Below, piece by piece: positions 18,301 through 33,300 of a stretch of DNA of 64,000 nt; positions within the stretch are counted from its first letter, which is position 1, and each line of letters begins with the position of its first letter. The stretch is taken from contig NZ_CP134771.1 of assembly GCF_031880315.1 (NCBI RefSeq), positions 434,001 to 498,000 on the forward strand, in the 5' to 3' direction. Made by a program: the position numbers and the translations under genes. A model generated the notes under the pieces. It was not told where the DNA came from, made no database searches, and saw nothing but the letters and a program-made list of their open reading frames with translations. The DNA comes from Pseudomonas baltica (lineage in GTDB: Bacteria > Pseudomonadota > Gammaproteobacteria > Pseudomonadales > Pseudomonadaceae).

Positions 18301-21300
18301 TCGCCGTGGTCCTGGCGGCGATACCGCACATTCCGGTGCTGAGCCTGCCATCGATTCCGCTGTTGCTCGAAGACACCCCGCTGATCTTCGCCAACCTGCT
18401 CGGCCAGCAACTGAGCGTCGGCAATATCGACGGCGATGCCGTGGCCATCAACCTCGATCTGCCCGTGGGCATCGGTGCGTTGAGCATCGCCAACCTTACC
18501 AACCACACCGCCGTATCGCTGACCCAGACCAGCGACACCCTCGGCACACACCTGCGCATCTCAGGGTTGTCGGCCGACGTCAACGCCGCGCTCAACGACC
18601 TGGTCTATACCCCGGCCGCCGACTACAACGGCCCGCTGAACATCACCATCGGCCTGGGCAAGTTGCTGGGCGGCATCATCAGCGTCAACGCCACTTTGCC
18701 GATCAGCATCGCGCCGGTGGCCGACATCGTCGACGACAACGTCACCGCCACGCTCGATACGCCCGCATCCTTCAATGTCCTGGCCAACGACACCTTCGAA
18801 AATTCCGGCCGCGTAGTCGACAGCTACACCACGCCGTTGCACGGCACCGTGACCATCGATGCCCAAGGCAACGCCATCTACACCCCCACGACCGGCTATA
18901 CAGGCAGCGACAGCTTCACCTACACCGTCAAATCCAATGGCACGTACGAGACGGCTACCGTCCACATCAATGCCATCTTGCCCAACTACGCGCCGACCAT
19001 CAGCGCTCCGGCTTCGCTGACCTTCAATGAGGACATCTCCCAGGTATTCTCGAGCGCCAACGGCAATGCCGTGACGGTGGCCGATCAGAACAACGACATT
19101 CTGACCGTCACCCTCAGCACCAACCACGGCGCCCTGACGCTGCACCAGACCACCGGCCTGACCTTCACCAGCGGCGACGGCAACGCCGATGGCAGCATGA
19201 CCTTCTCCGGCAGTTCCGCCGCGATCAACGCCGCACTCAATGGCATGAGTTTCGTGCCCACTGCCGATTACAACGGCAGCGCTACCATCAGCGTGCAGGC
19301 CAGCGACGGTATCGCCGCGGTGCAAAGCTCGAGCATCGCCCTGACCATCAATCCGGTGGCCGACGGCGTTGCCGACACCATTACCACAGGCCCATTGGCG
19401 CCCGTGACGTTCTTCCCGCTGGCCAACGATACGTTCTCCGGCACTCCGGTGATCACCGGCATCAGCCAGGGCGCTCACGGCCTGGTGGTGCTGGGTCTCA
19501 ATGGCGCGGTCACCTACACCCCGGCGTTGGGCTACCTGGGCGCGGACACGTTCACCTATACCGTAACTTCCGGCGGCGTCACCGAGACCGTCGCGGTCAA
19601 TGTCAGCGTCGGCGACCATGCACCCACGTCCAATGGCAACCTCGGCACCGTGCCGCTGCTCGACGGCCAACTGACCGTCGCGCTGTCCACCGCCCAGGCC
19701 TTCACCGATGTCGATCCGCTGGATGTGCTGCACTACACGGCGACCAACTTGCCTGCCGGTCTGACCATCAATTCCTTGACCGGGTTGATCAGCGGCCAGG
19801 TCGACGGCCACGCCTCTGTCAATGGCCTCAATGGCACCGGCACTTACAATGTCGTGGTCACCGCCACCGATCTGGCGGGCGCCAGCGCCACCAGCAACCT
19901 GGTGATTCAGGTCACCAACCCAGCCCCGATCCCCCTGATCGGGCTGCAAGTGACCGGCAACGAAGACACGCCCATCGACATCACCGCCGCAGCGCTGGGC
20001 GTGGTCGACCCCGATGGCGATACCATCACCGTGACGGGCGCCACCGCGCTGCACGGCACCGTGACCATCAACAACGACGGCTCGCTGCGCTACACCCCGA
20101 CCGCCAACTACAACGGCATCGACACCATCACTTACCAGGTCAAGGACGCCGATGGCGCTACAGCCACTGGTTACGCTGCGGTGGTGGTGGTGCCGGTGAT
20201 CGATCTACCAACCATCCAGGTGCCGTCGATTCCGCTGCTGGCTGAAGACACCCCCCTGATATTCGCCAATATCGTCGGCCAGCACCTGACGGTCGGCAAC
20301 GTCGATGGCGACATTCTGGACCTGCGCATCAGCGTGCCGCTGGGGCAGTTGAGCCTCACCAACACCACCGGCATTTCGTTGTCCGAGGGCAGCAGCACAG
20401 GGTCTTCGGTGTTGCATTTTTCCGGCACCACGGCGGCCATCAATGCCGCGCTCAACAGCCTGGTCTACACCCCCGGCGCCGATTACAACGGCCCGCTCAA
20501 TATCACCCTGGCGCTCGGTCATCTGACAGGCGGCATTCTCAACGTCAATGTCGACCTGCCGATCACCATCACCCCGGTTGCCGACATCGTCCCGGACTAC
20601 GCTACCACCACGACCAACAACCCGGTGACCTTCAACGTCCTGGCCAACGACACGTTCGAGAACGCTGGCCGCGTGATCGAAAGCCACACCAACCCCACCA
20701 ACGGCACCGTCACCATCGATGCCCAGGGCAACACCACGTACACCCCCGCGACCGGTTTCACAGGCACCGACACCTTCACCTACACGGTGCTGTCCAACGG
20801 CACTCGCGAGACCTCCACGGTCACCATCACCGTCAATGCCGCTGCGGACATCGCGCCCGTGGGCACCGCCATCGCCAATCAGACCGGCACCGACGGCCAG
20901 CCGGTCAGCATCAATGTCAGCGGTCATTTCAGCGATGCCGACAACGATCCGCTGACCTACAGCGCCACCGGCCTGCCTGCCGGCGTGACCATCAACGCCA
21001 CCACCGGGTTGATTACCGGCACCCTCGGCGGCCATGCATCGACGGCGGTGACCAGTGGCGCCTACGCCATCGTGGTCACCGCCAACGATGGCCGAGGCGG
21101 CCTGGTCAGCGAGAGCTTCGTGCTCATAGTCAGCAACCCCGCCCCGATTGGCAACCCTGACACCTTCAACGGCACTGAAGGCACTGCCATCACGGGCAAT
21201 GTGAAGACTAACGATACCGACCCCGATGGCGACACGCTGCAGATCAGCACCACGCCGGTACAAGGTCCGGCCAACGGGACTCTGGTGCTCAACAGCGACG

Positions 21301-24300
21301 GCAGCTTCGTCTACACCCCCAACGCGCGCTTCCACGGCACGGACACCTTTCAGTATCAGGTCGTCGATGCCGACGGCGGCACCGCCACGGCCACCGTTAC
21401 CCTCAACATCGCCGCCGTCAACGAAGCGCCGGTGACCACCGGTGCAATCGGCAACCAGACCGCCAACGACAGCGCCACCGTCACCCTCAATGTCGCCGGG
21501 CAGTTCAGCGACCCGGATGGCGACGCCCTGACCTACACCGCCACCGGTCTGCCCGCCGGCCTGGGCATCAGCGCCAACGGCCTGATCACCGGCACGCTGG
21601 GCGGCAGCGCTTCCCAGGGCGGCAATCAGGGCGCCTACACGGTGGTCGTCACCGCCACTGACGGCAGCGGTGCCTCGGTCAACCAGACCTTCACCTTCAA
21701 CGTCATCAACCCGGTGCCGACCACCGCCGACAGCACCAACACCACGCCTGAAGACACTGCCGTCACCGGCACCCTGGCGGCCAACGACGTCGACCTCGAC
21801 ACCCTGACCTTCAGCGCCACCACGCAACCCGCCCACGGCACGCTGGCACTCGACAGCGCTACCGGGGTGTACACCTACACCCCGGCTGCCAATTTCAATG
21901 GCACCGACAGCTTCACCTACAAGGTGGTCGACGCCGATGGCGGTGTCGTCACCGCCACCGTGACCCTCACCGTGACACCGGTCAACGACGCTCCCGCCGC
22001 CGTAGGCAGCATCGGCGCGCAAACCGGTATCGATGCCGCACCGTTCAGCCTCAGCGTCGCCAACCGCTTCAGCGATGTCGACGGCGATACCCTCAGCTAC
22101 AGCGCCAGCGGCCTGCCGACGGGTCTGAGCATCGATGCCAACGGCTTGATCAGCGGCAACCTCGCCAGCAGTGCATCGCAAGGCGGCAACCATGGCCTCT
22201 ACAGCGTCGCCATCACCGCCGATGACGGCCATGGCGGCACCGTGGTGCAAAACTTCACCCTGAACGTCAGCAACCCCGTACCGGTGACTGCCAACAGCGC
22301 TGTCACCACTGCCGAAGACACAGCGGTGTCCGCCACGCTGGTGGCCACCGACGATGACACCGTCACCTTCGCTCCGGCCACCGGCCCGAGCCACGGCACC
22401 CTGGTGCTCAACGCCACCACGGGCGTGTACACCTATACCCCGGCCGCCAACTTCAACGGCACCGACAGTTTCACCTACACCGTGACCGACGCCGACGGCG
22501 CCAGCACCACAGCCACCGTGACCCTCACAGTCACCCCGGTCAATGACGCGCCCAGCACCACGCCGGGCTCGATCGGCACCCAGACCGGCGTCGACAGCAC
22601 GGCGTTCAACCTCAACATCGCCAACAAATTCAGCGATGTCGACGGCGACACCCTGAGCTTCAGCGCCACCGGTCTGCCCAGTGGCCTGAGCGTCGATCCG
22701 GCCACCGGCCTGATCACCGGCACGCTGGGCAGCAGCGCCTCCACCGGCGGCCTCAACGGCACCGGCGCCTACAGCATCACCGTCACCGCCAACGACGGCC
22801 AAGGCGCCACCGCCGCTCAGACCTTCACCCTCAATGTCAGCAACCCAGCGCCCACGGCGGCCAACAGCACCTTGGTCATCAACGAGGACAACGTCGCCAC
22901 CGGCAACCTGCTGACCGACGCCAACGCCAGCGATCCGGACGGCGATGCGCTGCACATCGACACCACCCCGGTGACCGGCCCTGCCCATGGCGTGCTCACG
23001 CTCAACGCCAACGGCACCTACATCTACACGCCTGCCGCCAACTACAACGGCAGCGACAGCTTCAGCTACCGTGTGGTCGACGCCGATGGCGGTTCCGTCA
23101 CCGCGACCGTCGCCATTACCATCAACCCGGTCAACGACGCACCGGTCACCAACGGCACCATCAGCGCCCAGGCCGCCAACGACGGCAGTGCGTTCAGCCT
23201 CAACGTCGCCAACAATTTCACCGATGTCGACAGCACCCTGACCTACACCGCCACCGGCCTGCCGCCAGGCCTGAACCTCGATCCGGCCACTGGGCTGATA
23301 AGCGGCACCTTGGGCACCAGCGCCTCGCAAGCCGGCAGCAACGGTACCGGCGGCGTCGGCGGTGTCTTCAGCGTGGTGATCACCGCCAGCGACGGCAGCG
23401 CCAGCGCATCTCTAGCCTTCACCTTCACGGTCAACAACCCGGCGCCTGCGGCCAACAACAGCACCCTGACCATCAACGAAGACAGCGTCGCCACCGGCAA
23501 TGTGCTGGTCAACGCCAGCGATCCGGACGGCGATGCCCTGCATGTCGACACCACACCCGTGACCGCACCACAACACGGGGTCTTGAGCCTCAATGCCAAC
23601 GGCACCTATACCTATACGCCGACGGCCAACTTCAATGGCACCGACAGCTTCAGCTACCGGGTTATCGACGCTGACGGCGCCAGCACCACCGCGACGCTGA
23701 CGTTCAATATCACCCCGGTCTACGATGCCCCGGTTGCCAGTGGCACGATCCAGGCGGTCACGGCCAACGACCACACCAGCGTCAACGTCAATGCCGCCGC
23801 GGCCTTCACCGATGCCGACAACACCGCCCTGAGCTACAGCGCGACCGGTCTGCCCATCGGCTTGAGCATCGATGCCAACACCGGCCTGATCACCGGCACC
23901 CTGAACAGCAGCGCCTCCACCGAAGGCCCTGGCGGCCATGGCGTGTACACCGTGCAGGTCAGCGCCAGCGACGGCCTGGGTGGCATTGCCACGCAAACCT
24001 TCACCCTGACCGCCGTCAACACCGTACCGACCGCCAGCAACGCTACCATCACGCTGGCTGAAGACACCTCGGCCAGCGGCACCTTGCTGAGCAACGCCAG
24101 TGACGCCGACCAGGATACCCTGACCTTCGCGGCCACCAGCCAGCCCACCCACGGCACCTTGGTGCTCAATGCCAACGGCAGCTACACCTACACTCCGGCG
24201 GCCAACTACAACGGCAGCGACAGCTTCAACTACCGGGTCACCGATGCCGACGGCGCCAGCACCACCGCGACCCTCACGTTCAGTGTCACGCCGGTCTACG

Positions 24301-27300
24301 ATGCGCCCACCGTCGGCGCACCGGTGGCCAACGTCACCGCCAACGATCACACCTCGGTCAACCTCAACCTGGCCGGCAACTTCAACAACCCCGACAACGC
24401 CACCCTGACCTACAGCGCCACCGGCTTGCCCAATGGCCTGAGCATCAACGCCGGCACCGGCGTGATCACCGGCACGTTGGACAGCAGCGCCTCCACCGAA
24501 GGCAGCAACGGCGCAGGTGGCCCTGGCGGCAATTACACCGTCAACGTCAGCGTCAGCGACGGCCTGGGCGGCACCGCTACCCAGACCTTCATCTTCACCG
24601 CCGTCAACACGGTGCCCGTGGCCAGCAATGCCACCGTGACCCTGGCCGAAGACACTCCGGCTACCGGCACCCTGCTCAGCAACGCCAGCGACGCCGACCA
24701 GGACGCCCTCACCTTCGTCGCCACCAGCCAGCCCGTTCATGGCACCCTGGCGCTGAACGCCAACGGCACCTACACCTATACCCCGGCCGCCAACTTCAAC
24801 GGCAGCGACAGCTTCAACTACCAGGTGACCGACGCCGACGGCGCCACCAGCACCGCGACCCTCACCTTCAACGTCACCCCGGTGTACGACGCGCCTACCG
24901 CCGGCACGCCCGTTGCCACCCAGACCGCGTTCGATCACAGCAGCGTCAGCCTCAACGTGGCCGGCAACTTCAACAACCCCGACAACGCCACCCTGACCTA
25001 CAGCGCCACCGGCCTGCCCAACGGCCTGAGCATCAACGCCTCCACCGGCCTGATCACCGGCACCCTCGACAGCAGCGCCTCCACCGAGGGCAGTAATGGT
25101 GCGGGCGGAGCAGGCGGCAATTACACGGTCAACGTCAGCGTCGCCGATGGCCTGGGCGGCACCGCCACCCAGACGTTCACCTTCACGGCGGTCAACACCC
25201 TTCCGGTGGCCGGCAATGCCACCGTGACCCTGGCCGAAGACACCTCGGCGCCGATCAACCTCAACACCACCGCCACCGATGCCGACGGCGATGCCCTGAC
25301 CTTCGCCATCACCACCGGGCCGGCCCACGGCACCTTGACCGTCGCTGCCAACGGTCAATACACCTACACCCCGGCCGCCAACTACAATGGCGCCGACAGT
25401 TTCACCTACTCGGTGACCGACGCCGATGGCGCGGTGAGCAGCGCGGTCATCACCCTCAACGTCACTCCGGTGTATGACGCGCCAGTGGCCGGTGCGCCCA
25501 TCGGCACCCAGAGTGCCAACGACAGCAGCACCGTCAGCCTCAACGTGGCCGGCAATTTCAGCGATGCCGACAACCACGCCCTGACCTACAGTGCCACCGG
25601 CCTGCCGAATGGCCTGAACATCGACGCCAACACTGGCCTGATCACCGGCACTCTCAACAGCAGCGCCTCGACCCAGGGCAGCAATGGCGCGGGGGGCCCC
25701 GGCGGCAACTACACCGTGGTCGTGACCGCTACCGACGGCACCACTCCAGTCACTCAGACCTTCACCTTTACCGCCGTCAACACCCTTCCCGTGGCCAGCA
25801 ACGCCACCGTGACCCTGGCCGAAGACACCTCGGCGCCGATCAACCTCAACACCAGCGCCACCGATGCCGACGGCGATGCCCTGACCTTCGCCATCACCAC
25901 GGGCCCTACCCACGGCACCTTGACCCTCGCCGCCAACGGCCAGTACACCTACACCCCGGCCGCCAACTACAATGGCGCCGACAGCTTCAGCTACTCGGTC
26001 ACCGATGCCGATGGCGCGGTCAGCACGGCCGTGATCAGCCTCAACGTCACCCCGGTGTACGACGCCCCGGCCAGCAACGGCAGCTTGCCGGCGCTGACCG
26101 CCAACGACAGCAGCACGGTCAACCTCAACGTCACCGGCAGCTTCACCGACGCCGACAACCGCGCCCTGACCTACACCGCCACCGGTCTGCCTGCCGGCCT
26201 GAGCATCGACGCCAACACCGGCCTGCTCAGCGGCACGCTCAGCAGCAGCGCCTCGACCCAGGGCAGCAATGGCGCCGGCGGCCCTGGCGGTCTGTACAGC
26301 GTGGTCATCACCGCCAGCGATGGCCTGGGCGGCAGCGCTGCCCAGAGCTTCACCCTGACCGCGGTCAACACCTTGCCAGTGGCGGGCGGCACCAGCCTCA
26401 CCCTGGCCGAGGACACCCCGACACCGATCAACCTCAACGCTTTGGCCAGCGATGCCGACGTTGACGCGCTGACCTTCAGCATCACCCAGGGCCCTGCCAA
26501 CGGCACCCTGCAGCTCAACAGCAACGGCAACTACACCTACGTCCCCAACGCCAACTTCAATGGCAGCGACAGCTTCACCTATCAGGTCACCGACGCCGAC
26601 GGTGCCACCAGCACCGCGACCATCGCCCTGACCATTACTCCGGTCTACGATGCGCCGACCACCATCGGCCAGATCCCGACGCAACAGGCCAGCGACGCCA
26701 GCGCCGTCAACCTCGCCGTGGCCAACAACTTCACCGACGCCGATGGCGCGCACCTGACCTTCAGCGCCACCGGCCTGCCAGCAGGGGTGACCATCGATGC
26801 CAACAGCGGCCTGATCACCGGCATCCTCAACAGCAGCGCCTCGACCCAGGGCAGCAATGGCAGCGGCGGCCCCGGTGGCAACTACAACGTGGTCGTCACC
26901 GCCACCGACGGCACCACGGCGGTGACCCAGAGCTTCACCCTGACCGCCGTCAATACGGTTCCGACCGCCGCCAGCGCAACCATCTCGCTGACCGAAGATG
27001 GCAGCACCAGTGGCAGCCTCGCCAACTACGCCAGCGATGCCGACCACGACGCGCTCACCTATGCGATCACCACCCAGCCCACCCACGGCACCCTGACGCT
27101 CAGCGCCAACGGCACATTCATCTACACCCCGACCGCCGGCTTCGTCGGCAGTGACAGCCTCACCTACAGCGTCAGCGACCCGGATGGCGGCGCCACCACG
27201 GCGGTGCTCAACTTCAACGTGCTGGCCGACACGGGCGGCCCGGTGGCGGCCGGCACCATCAACACCCAGGTGGCCAACGACCACACCCCTCTCAACTTCA

Positions 27301-30300
27301 ACGTGGCTGGCAACTTCAGCGACAGCACCCCAGGGGCGACACTCAGTTACAGCGCCACCGGCCTGCCCGCCGGCATCGCCATCGACCCCGCCACCGGCCT
27401 GATTTTCGGCACCTTGAACAGCAGCGCCTCGGTGCAGGGCAGCGATGGCAATGGCGGCCCTGGGGGCAACTATACGGTGGTGATCACCGCCAGCGATGGC
27501 GTGGGCGGCACCGCTACCCAGACCTTCACCATCACTGCGGTCAACACCATTCCTGTGGCCAACAGCGCGACCCTCAACCTCAACGAGGACGGCGTCGCCA
27601 CAGGCGATCTGCACACCTACGCCAGCGATGCCGACGGCGATGCCCTGACCTTCAGCGTGGCCCAGGCGCCTGCGCACGGCACCTTGCTACTCAATGCCAA
27701 CGGCACCTACTCCTACACGCCGAACGCCAACTTCAACGGCACCGACAGCTTCATCTACCAGGTCAGCGATCCGGATGGCGGCAACAGCCGCTCGACACTG
27801 GTCACCATCATCGCGCCGGTGTACGACGGCCCGGTGGCGGTCGGCACCCTGCCGACCCTCACCGCCAACGATCACACCAGCGTGACCCTCAACGCCGCCA
27901 ACGCCTTCAGCGATGCCGACGGGACCCCATTGACCTACAACGTCACCGGCCTGCCAAACGGGCTGACGTTCAACACCAGTACCGGCCTGATCACGGGCAC
28001 CCTGGACAGCAGCGCCTCGACCCAGGGCAGCAATGGCGCTGGCGGCGCAGGCGGCCTGTACACCGTGGTCGTCACCGCCAGCGATGGCCTGGGCGGCACC
28101 GCCACTCAGACCTTCACCCTGACCGCCGTCAACACCCTGCCGGTAGCCAGCAACGCCACCGTGACGATTGCCGAAGACACCGTCGCCACCGGCGACTTGC
28201 ACAACAGCGCCAGCGATGCCGACCTGGACGCCTTGACCTTCGCCGTCACCACCCAGCCAAGCCATGGCAGCCTGGTCTTCAACGCCGCAGCGGGCACCTA
28301 CACCTACACGCCGAACGCCAACTTCAACGGTGCCGACAGCTTCAGCTACAGCGTCACCGACGCCGATGGCGCAGTCAGCAATGCAGTGATCAGCTTCAAC
28401 GTCACGCCGGTCTACGACGCACCGGTGCCCACGGCGTCGATCAACACCGTCACCGCCAACGACCACAGCAGCGTCAGCCTCAATGTCACCGGCAACTTCA
28501 GCAGCCCCGACAACCTGCCGCTGACCTACAGCGCCACCGGTCTGCCCAACGGCCTGACCCTCGACCCGAACACCGGCCTGCTCAGCGGCACCCTCGACAG
28601 CCGCGCCTCCACCGAGGGCCTCAATGGCGGCGGCAGCTACACGATTCGCGTCACCGCCAACGATGGCACCACCAGCGTGTTCCAGGACTTCACCCTGACG
28701 GCGGTCAACACCGTACCGGTAGCCAGCAGCGCCACCGTGACGCTCGCCGAGGACAGCAGCCACAGCGGCGACCTGCACACCACCGCCAGCGACGCCGACC
28801 AGGACACCCTGAGCTTTGCGGTCACCACGCCGCCCGCCCACGGCACCTTGACCCTCGACTCCGCAACTGGCGTCTACACCTACACGCCCACCGCCAACTT
28901 CAATGGCGCCGACAGCTTCAGCTATCGGGTCAGCGACCTGGATGGCGGCAACAGCACCACCGCCACCATCACCTTCAACGTCACCCCGGTGTATGACGCG
29001 CCCACCGCCAACGGCACCATCGCCGCGCAGTCGGCCAACGATGGCGCCGCCGTCAACGTCAACGTCGCGGGCAATTTCGGCGATGTCGACAACACCGCAC
29101 TGACCTACAGCGCCAGCGGCCTGCCGACCGGCGTCAGCATCGACCCGGCCACCGGTCTGATCACCGGCACCTTGGGCAGCAGCGCCTCGCTAGGCAGCAG
29201 CAACGGCGGCGCCGCCGGCCAGTACAACATCGTCGTCAGCGCCACCGATGGCACCAGCATCGTGACCCAGGCCTTCACCCTGACCGCTGTCAACACCGTG
29301 CCGACTGCCGCCAGCGCGATTGTCAACCTGGCCGAAGACAGCGTCACCAACGGCAACCTCAACACCCTTGCCGGCGATACCGACGGCGATGCGCTGACCT
29401 TCAGCGCCAGTACCCAACCGCTGCACGGCGTGCTGGCACTCAACGCCAATGGCACCTACAGCTACACCCCGGTGGCCAACTTCAACGGCACCGACAGCTT
29501 CAACTACACCGTCACCGATGCCGACGGCGCCAGCCGCAGCGCCACGCTGACCTTCAACGTCACACCGGTGTACGACGCGCCCACCGCCACAGCGCCGATC
29601 AACAACCTGACGGCCAACGATCACACCAGCGTCAACCTCAACGTCACTGGCAACTTCACCAGCGTCGACAACCTGCCCCTGACCTTCACCGCCACTGGTT
29701 TGCCCAACGGCATCACTCTGGACCCAGGCACCGGCCTGCTCAGCGGCACCCTCGACAGCAGCGCCTCCCACCAAGGCCCCAATGCCGCCGGCGTCTACAC
29801 CATTCGGGTGACCGCCAGCGATGGCACCAGCAGTGCGTTCCAGGACTTCACCCTGACCGCCGTCAACACGCAGCCGGTCGCCAGCAACGCCACCCTGACC
29901 TTGAACGAGGACAGCAGCACCCCGGTCGACCTGCGCGCCTACGCCAGCGACGCCGACGCAGATGCCCTGACCTTCACCGCCACCACCCAACCGGCCCACG
30001 GCACCCTGACTCAACTCGCCAACGGCCAGTACACCTACACCCCGGCCGCCAACTTCAATGGCACCGACAGCTTCACCTACACCGTCACCGACGCCGATGG
30101 CGCCGTCACCAGCGCCACCCTGACCTTCAGCGTCGCGCCGCAGTACGACGCACCGAGCGCCGCAGCGCCGATCGCCACGGTTACCGCCAATGACCACAGC
30201 AGTGTCAACGTCAACGTGGCTGGCAACTTCAACAACGTCGACAACGCCACCCTCACCTACACCGCCACGGGCCTGCCTGCTGGCCTGAGCATCGATCCAA

Positions 30301-33300
30301 GCACCGGCCTGATCAGCGGCACCTTGAACAGCAGCGCCTCGAGCCAGGGCAGCAATGGCAGCGGCGGCCCCGTCGGCTCCGGTGGCAACTACACCGTGAC
30401 CGTCAGTGCCAGCGACGGCCAGGGCGGGGTCGCCGACCAGACCTTCACCCTGACGGCGGTCAACACCGTGCCGACTGCCAGCAACGCGACGATCACCTTG
30501 CCAACGGGCAGCAACGTCAGCGCCAGCCTGCTCAACTACGCTCAGGACGCCGACGGTGACGTGCTGACCTTCGCGGCCACCACCGCGCCGACCCACGGCA
30601 CCTTGGTACTCGGTGCGAACGGCGCCTTCACCTACACGCCTGACGCCGGCTACAACGGCACCGACACCCTGACCTACCAGGTGACCGACGCCGACGGCGG
30701 TACCACCAGCGCGACCCTGACCTTCAATATCGCCGCCAACTACCAGTCACCGGCCGCCACGGGCAGCATCACGCCGCTGAGCGCCAACGACCACACCACG
30801 GTCAACCTCAACGTCGCGGGCAACTTCACCGACAGCAACAACATCCCGTTGACCTACACCGCCACCGGTCTGCCTGCCGGCGTCACCCTGGACCCGACCT
30901 CCGGGTTGATCAGCGGCCTGCTGGGCACCAGCGCCTCCACTCAGGGCATCGGCGGCAGCGGCACCTACACCGTAGTCATCACCGCCAGCGACGGCGTGGG
31001 CGGCACCGCCACCCAGAGCTTCACCCTCACGGCAGTCAACACCGTGCCGGTGGCCAACGGCGCCACGGTCAACACCAGCGAAGACAGCCCCGTCAGCGGT
31101 GATCTGCACGCCAACGCCAGCGACACCGATGGTGACGCCCTGAGTTTTACCGCTGTCACCCAACCGGCCCACGGCACCTTGACACTCGCCGCCAACGGCC
31201 AGTACACCTACACCCCGGCCGCCAACTTCAATGGCGCCGACAGCTTTACCTATCAGGTCACCGATGCCGATGGCGGCGCCAGCACCGCCACCCTCGTGAT
31301 CAACGTGGCACCGGCGTACGACGCGCCTAGCGTCACCACGCCGATCGCCACAGTCACCGCCAATGACCACAGCGCTGTCAATGTCAACGTCGCTGGCAAC
31401 TTCACCAGCGTCGACAACCTGCCACTGACCTACAGCGCTACCGGTCTGCCCGCCGGCCTGACGCTGGACCCGACCACCGGCCTGCTCAGCGGCACCTTGA
31501 ACAGCAGCGCCTCGACCCAGGGCAGCAATGGCAGCGGCGGCCCTGGCGGCAACTACAGCGTGACCGTCAGTGCCAACGACGGTACCTCGAGCGTCAGCCA
31601 GACCTTCACCCTGACCGCCGTCAACACCCTGCCGAGCGCGAGCAACGTCAGCGTCACCGTACAACAAGGCACCGCGTTGAACGGCACCTTGGCAAACTAC
31701 GCCAGCGATGCCGACGGCGATGCGCTGACCTTCAGTGCCGCCAGCCAACCCGGCAACGGCCTGGTCACGGTAGGCGCCAATGGCAGCTACACCTACACCC
31801 CGGCCAGCGGTTTCGTCGGCCAGGACAGCTTCACTTATCAGGTGCGCGATGCCGACGGTGGCGTGACCGTGGCGACCATCACCTTCAACGTCTCGACCCA
31901 ACCGGATCAGGCTCCGATCGTCACCACCCCGGTGCCGGCCCAGACGGCCACCGATGGCGGCGCCTTCAATCTCAATGTCGCGGGCTCGTTCAGCGATCCG
32001 GATGGCGACACGCTCACTTACAGCGTCAGCGGCCTGCCCGCAGGCCTGACCTTGAACCCGCAGACAGGCGAAATCACCGGCACCCTGTCCAACAACGCGT
32101 CCAGCCAAGGCAGCAATGGCAGCGGCGGCGCGGGGGGCCTCTACACCCTCACCCTCACGGCCAGCGATGGTACCGACTCGGTCAGCCAGCAGATCCAGTT
32201 GGTGGTCAGCAACCCAGCGCCGGTGACCACCGGTGCCGCCTACACCCTGCCCGAGGACAGCTCGATCAGCGGCGTGCTGGTGGCCACCGATCCGGATGGC
32301 GACGCCATCAGCTTCGGCATCGCCCAGGGCCCAAGCCACGGCAGCCTGACGCTCAACGCCAACGGCAGCTTCACCTACGTGCCCAACCCCGATTTCAATG
32401 GAGCCGACAGCTTCACCTACCAGGTCCGCGACAGTGACGGCGGCACCACCAACGCGGTGGTGACCTTTACCGTGACGCCGGTCAACGATGCACCTGTCGC
32501 CACCCCCGGCACGGTCACGGTAGTGACGGGTGCGCCGAGCGTGATCGATGTGCTGGGCAATGTCAGCGATGCCGATGGCGATCCACTGAGCGTCACTGGC
32601 GCCGGCGCCGATCACGGCACCGTGGTGGTCAACCCCAACGGCACCGTCACTTACACGCCAACTTCTGGCTACACCGGCAGCGACACCCTGACCTACACCG
32701 TCAGCGATGGTGCCGGCGGCTCGGTCACCTCGACCATCGCCGTGACAGTCAGCACCAATGCCGGTACCGGCAATGGCGGTGGAACGGGAACCGGCACGGG
32801 GACTGGTACGGGCACAGGTAATGGAACAGGCACAGGCACAGGCACCGGTAATGGAACGGGCACTGGCGACGGGACCGGGACAGGTACAGTTACCACGACA
32901 CCGGACGGCTTCGTCGGCGTCACCAGCACCCAGCGCATCACTGATGGTCTGGTCGGCATTCCGCCCAGCTACAACTCACCGCAGTCGAGTACCTACACCC
33001 GGATCACGCATTACGATCCGGTGCTGCTCGACGCGGTCAACGGCGTCAAGCGCCTGGACGGCCTGACCCAGCTCAGCGAAGACCGCCCCATGCAAGAAGT
33101 CGCCACCGGCATGGCGCCGCTGGCCACCACCACCGAGATCAGCAACAACGCGGCGCCGGTAGCCCAGGCCACTGGCGACCTGCAAGAGCAGAATCGCCAG
33201 CAACTGGATGTCGACGCGCTGCGTCCAGGCGCCCCCGGGACCACTCAGGAAGCGCCCACTCAGGCGCCACCTGCCGCTACTGAACCGGCCACCGCGCCTG

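Noticed and set aside
15177..32615. Very long open frames on the minus strand opposite the adhesin gene (for example 23412-27677 and 15177-17429)
   Set aside because: They are Gly/Val/Asp-rich shadows of the GC-rich repeat gene, lack start signals and change with its repeats. The plus frame is continuous and family-like.
16200..32700. Tandem DNA repeats considered as a CRISPR array or satellite
   Set aside because: They are in-frame protein-coding modules of ~585 bp without short palindromic repeats and unique spacers.
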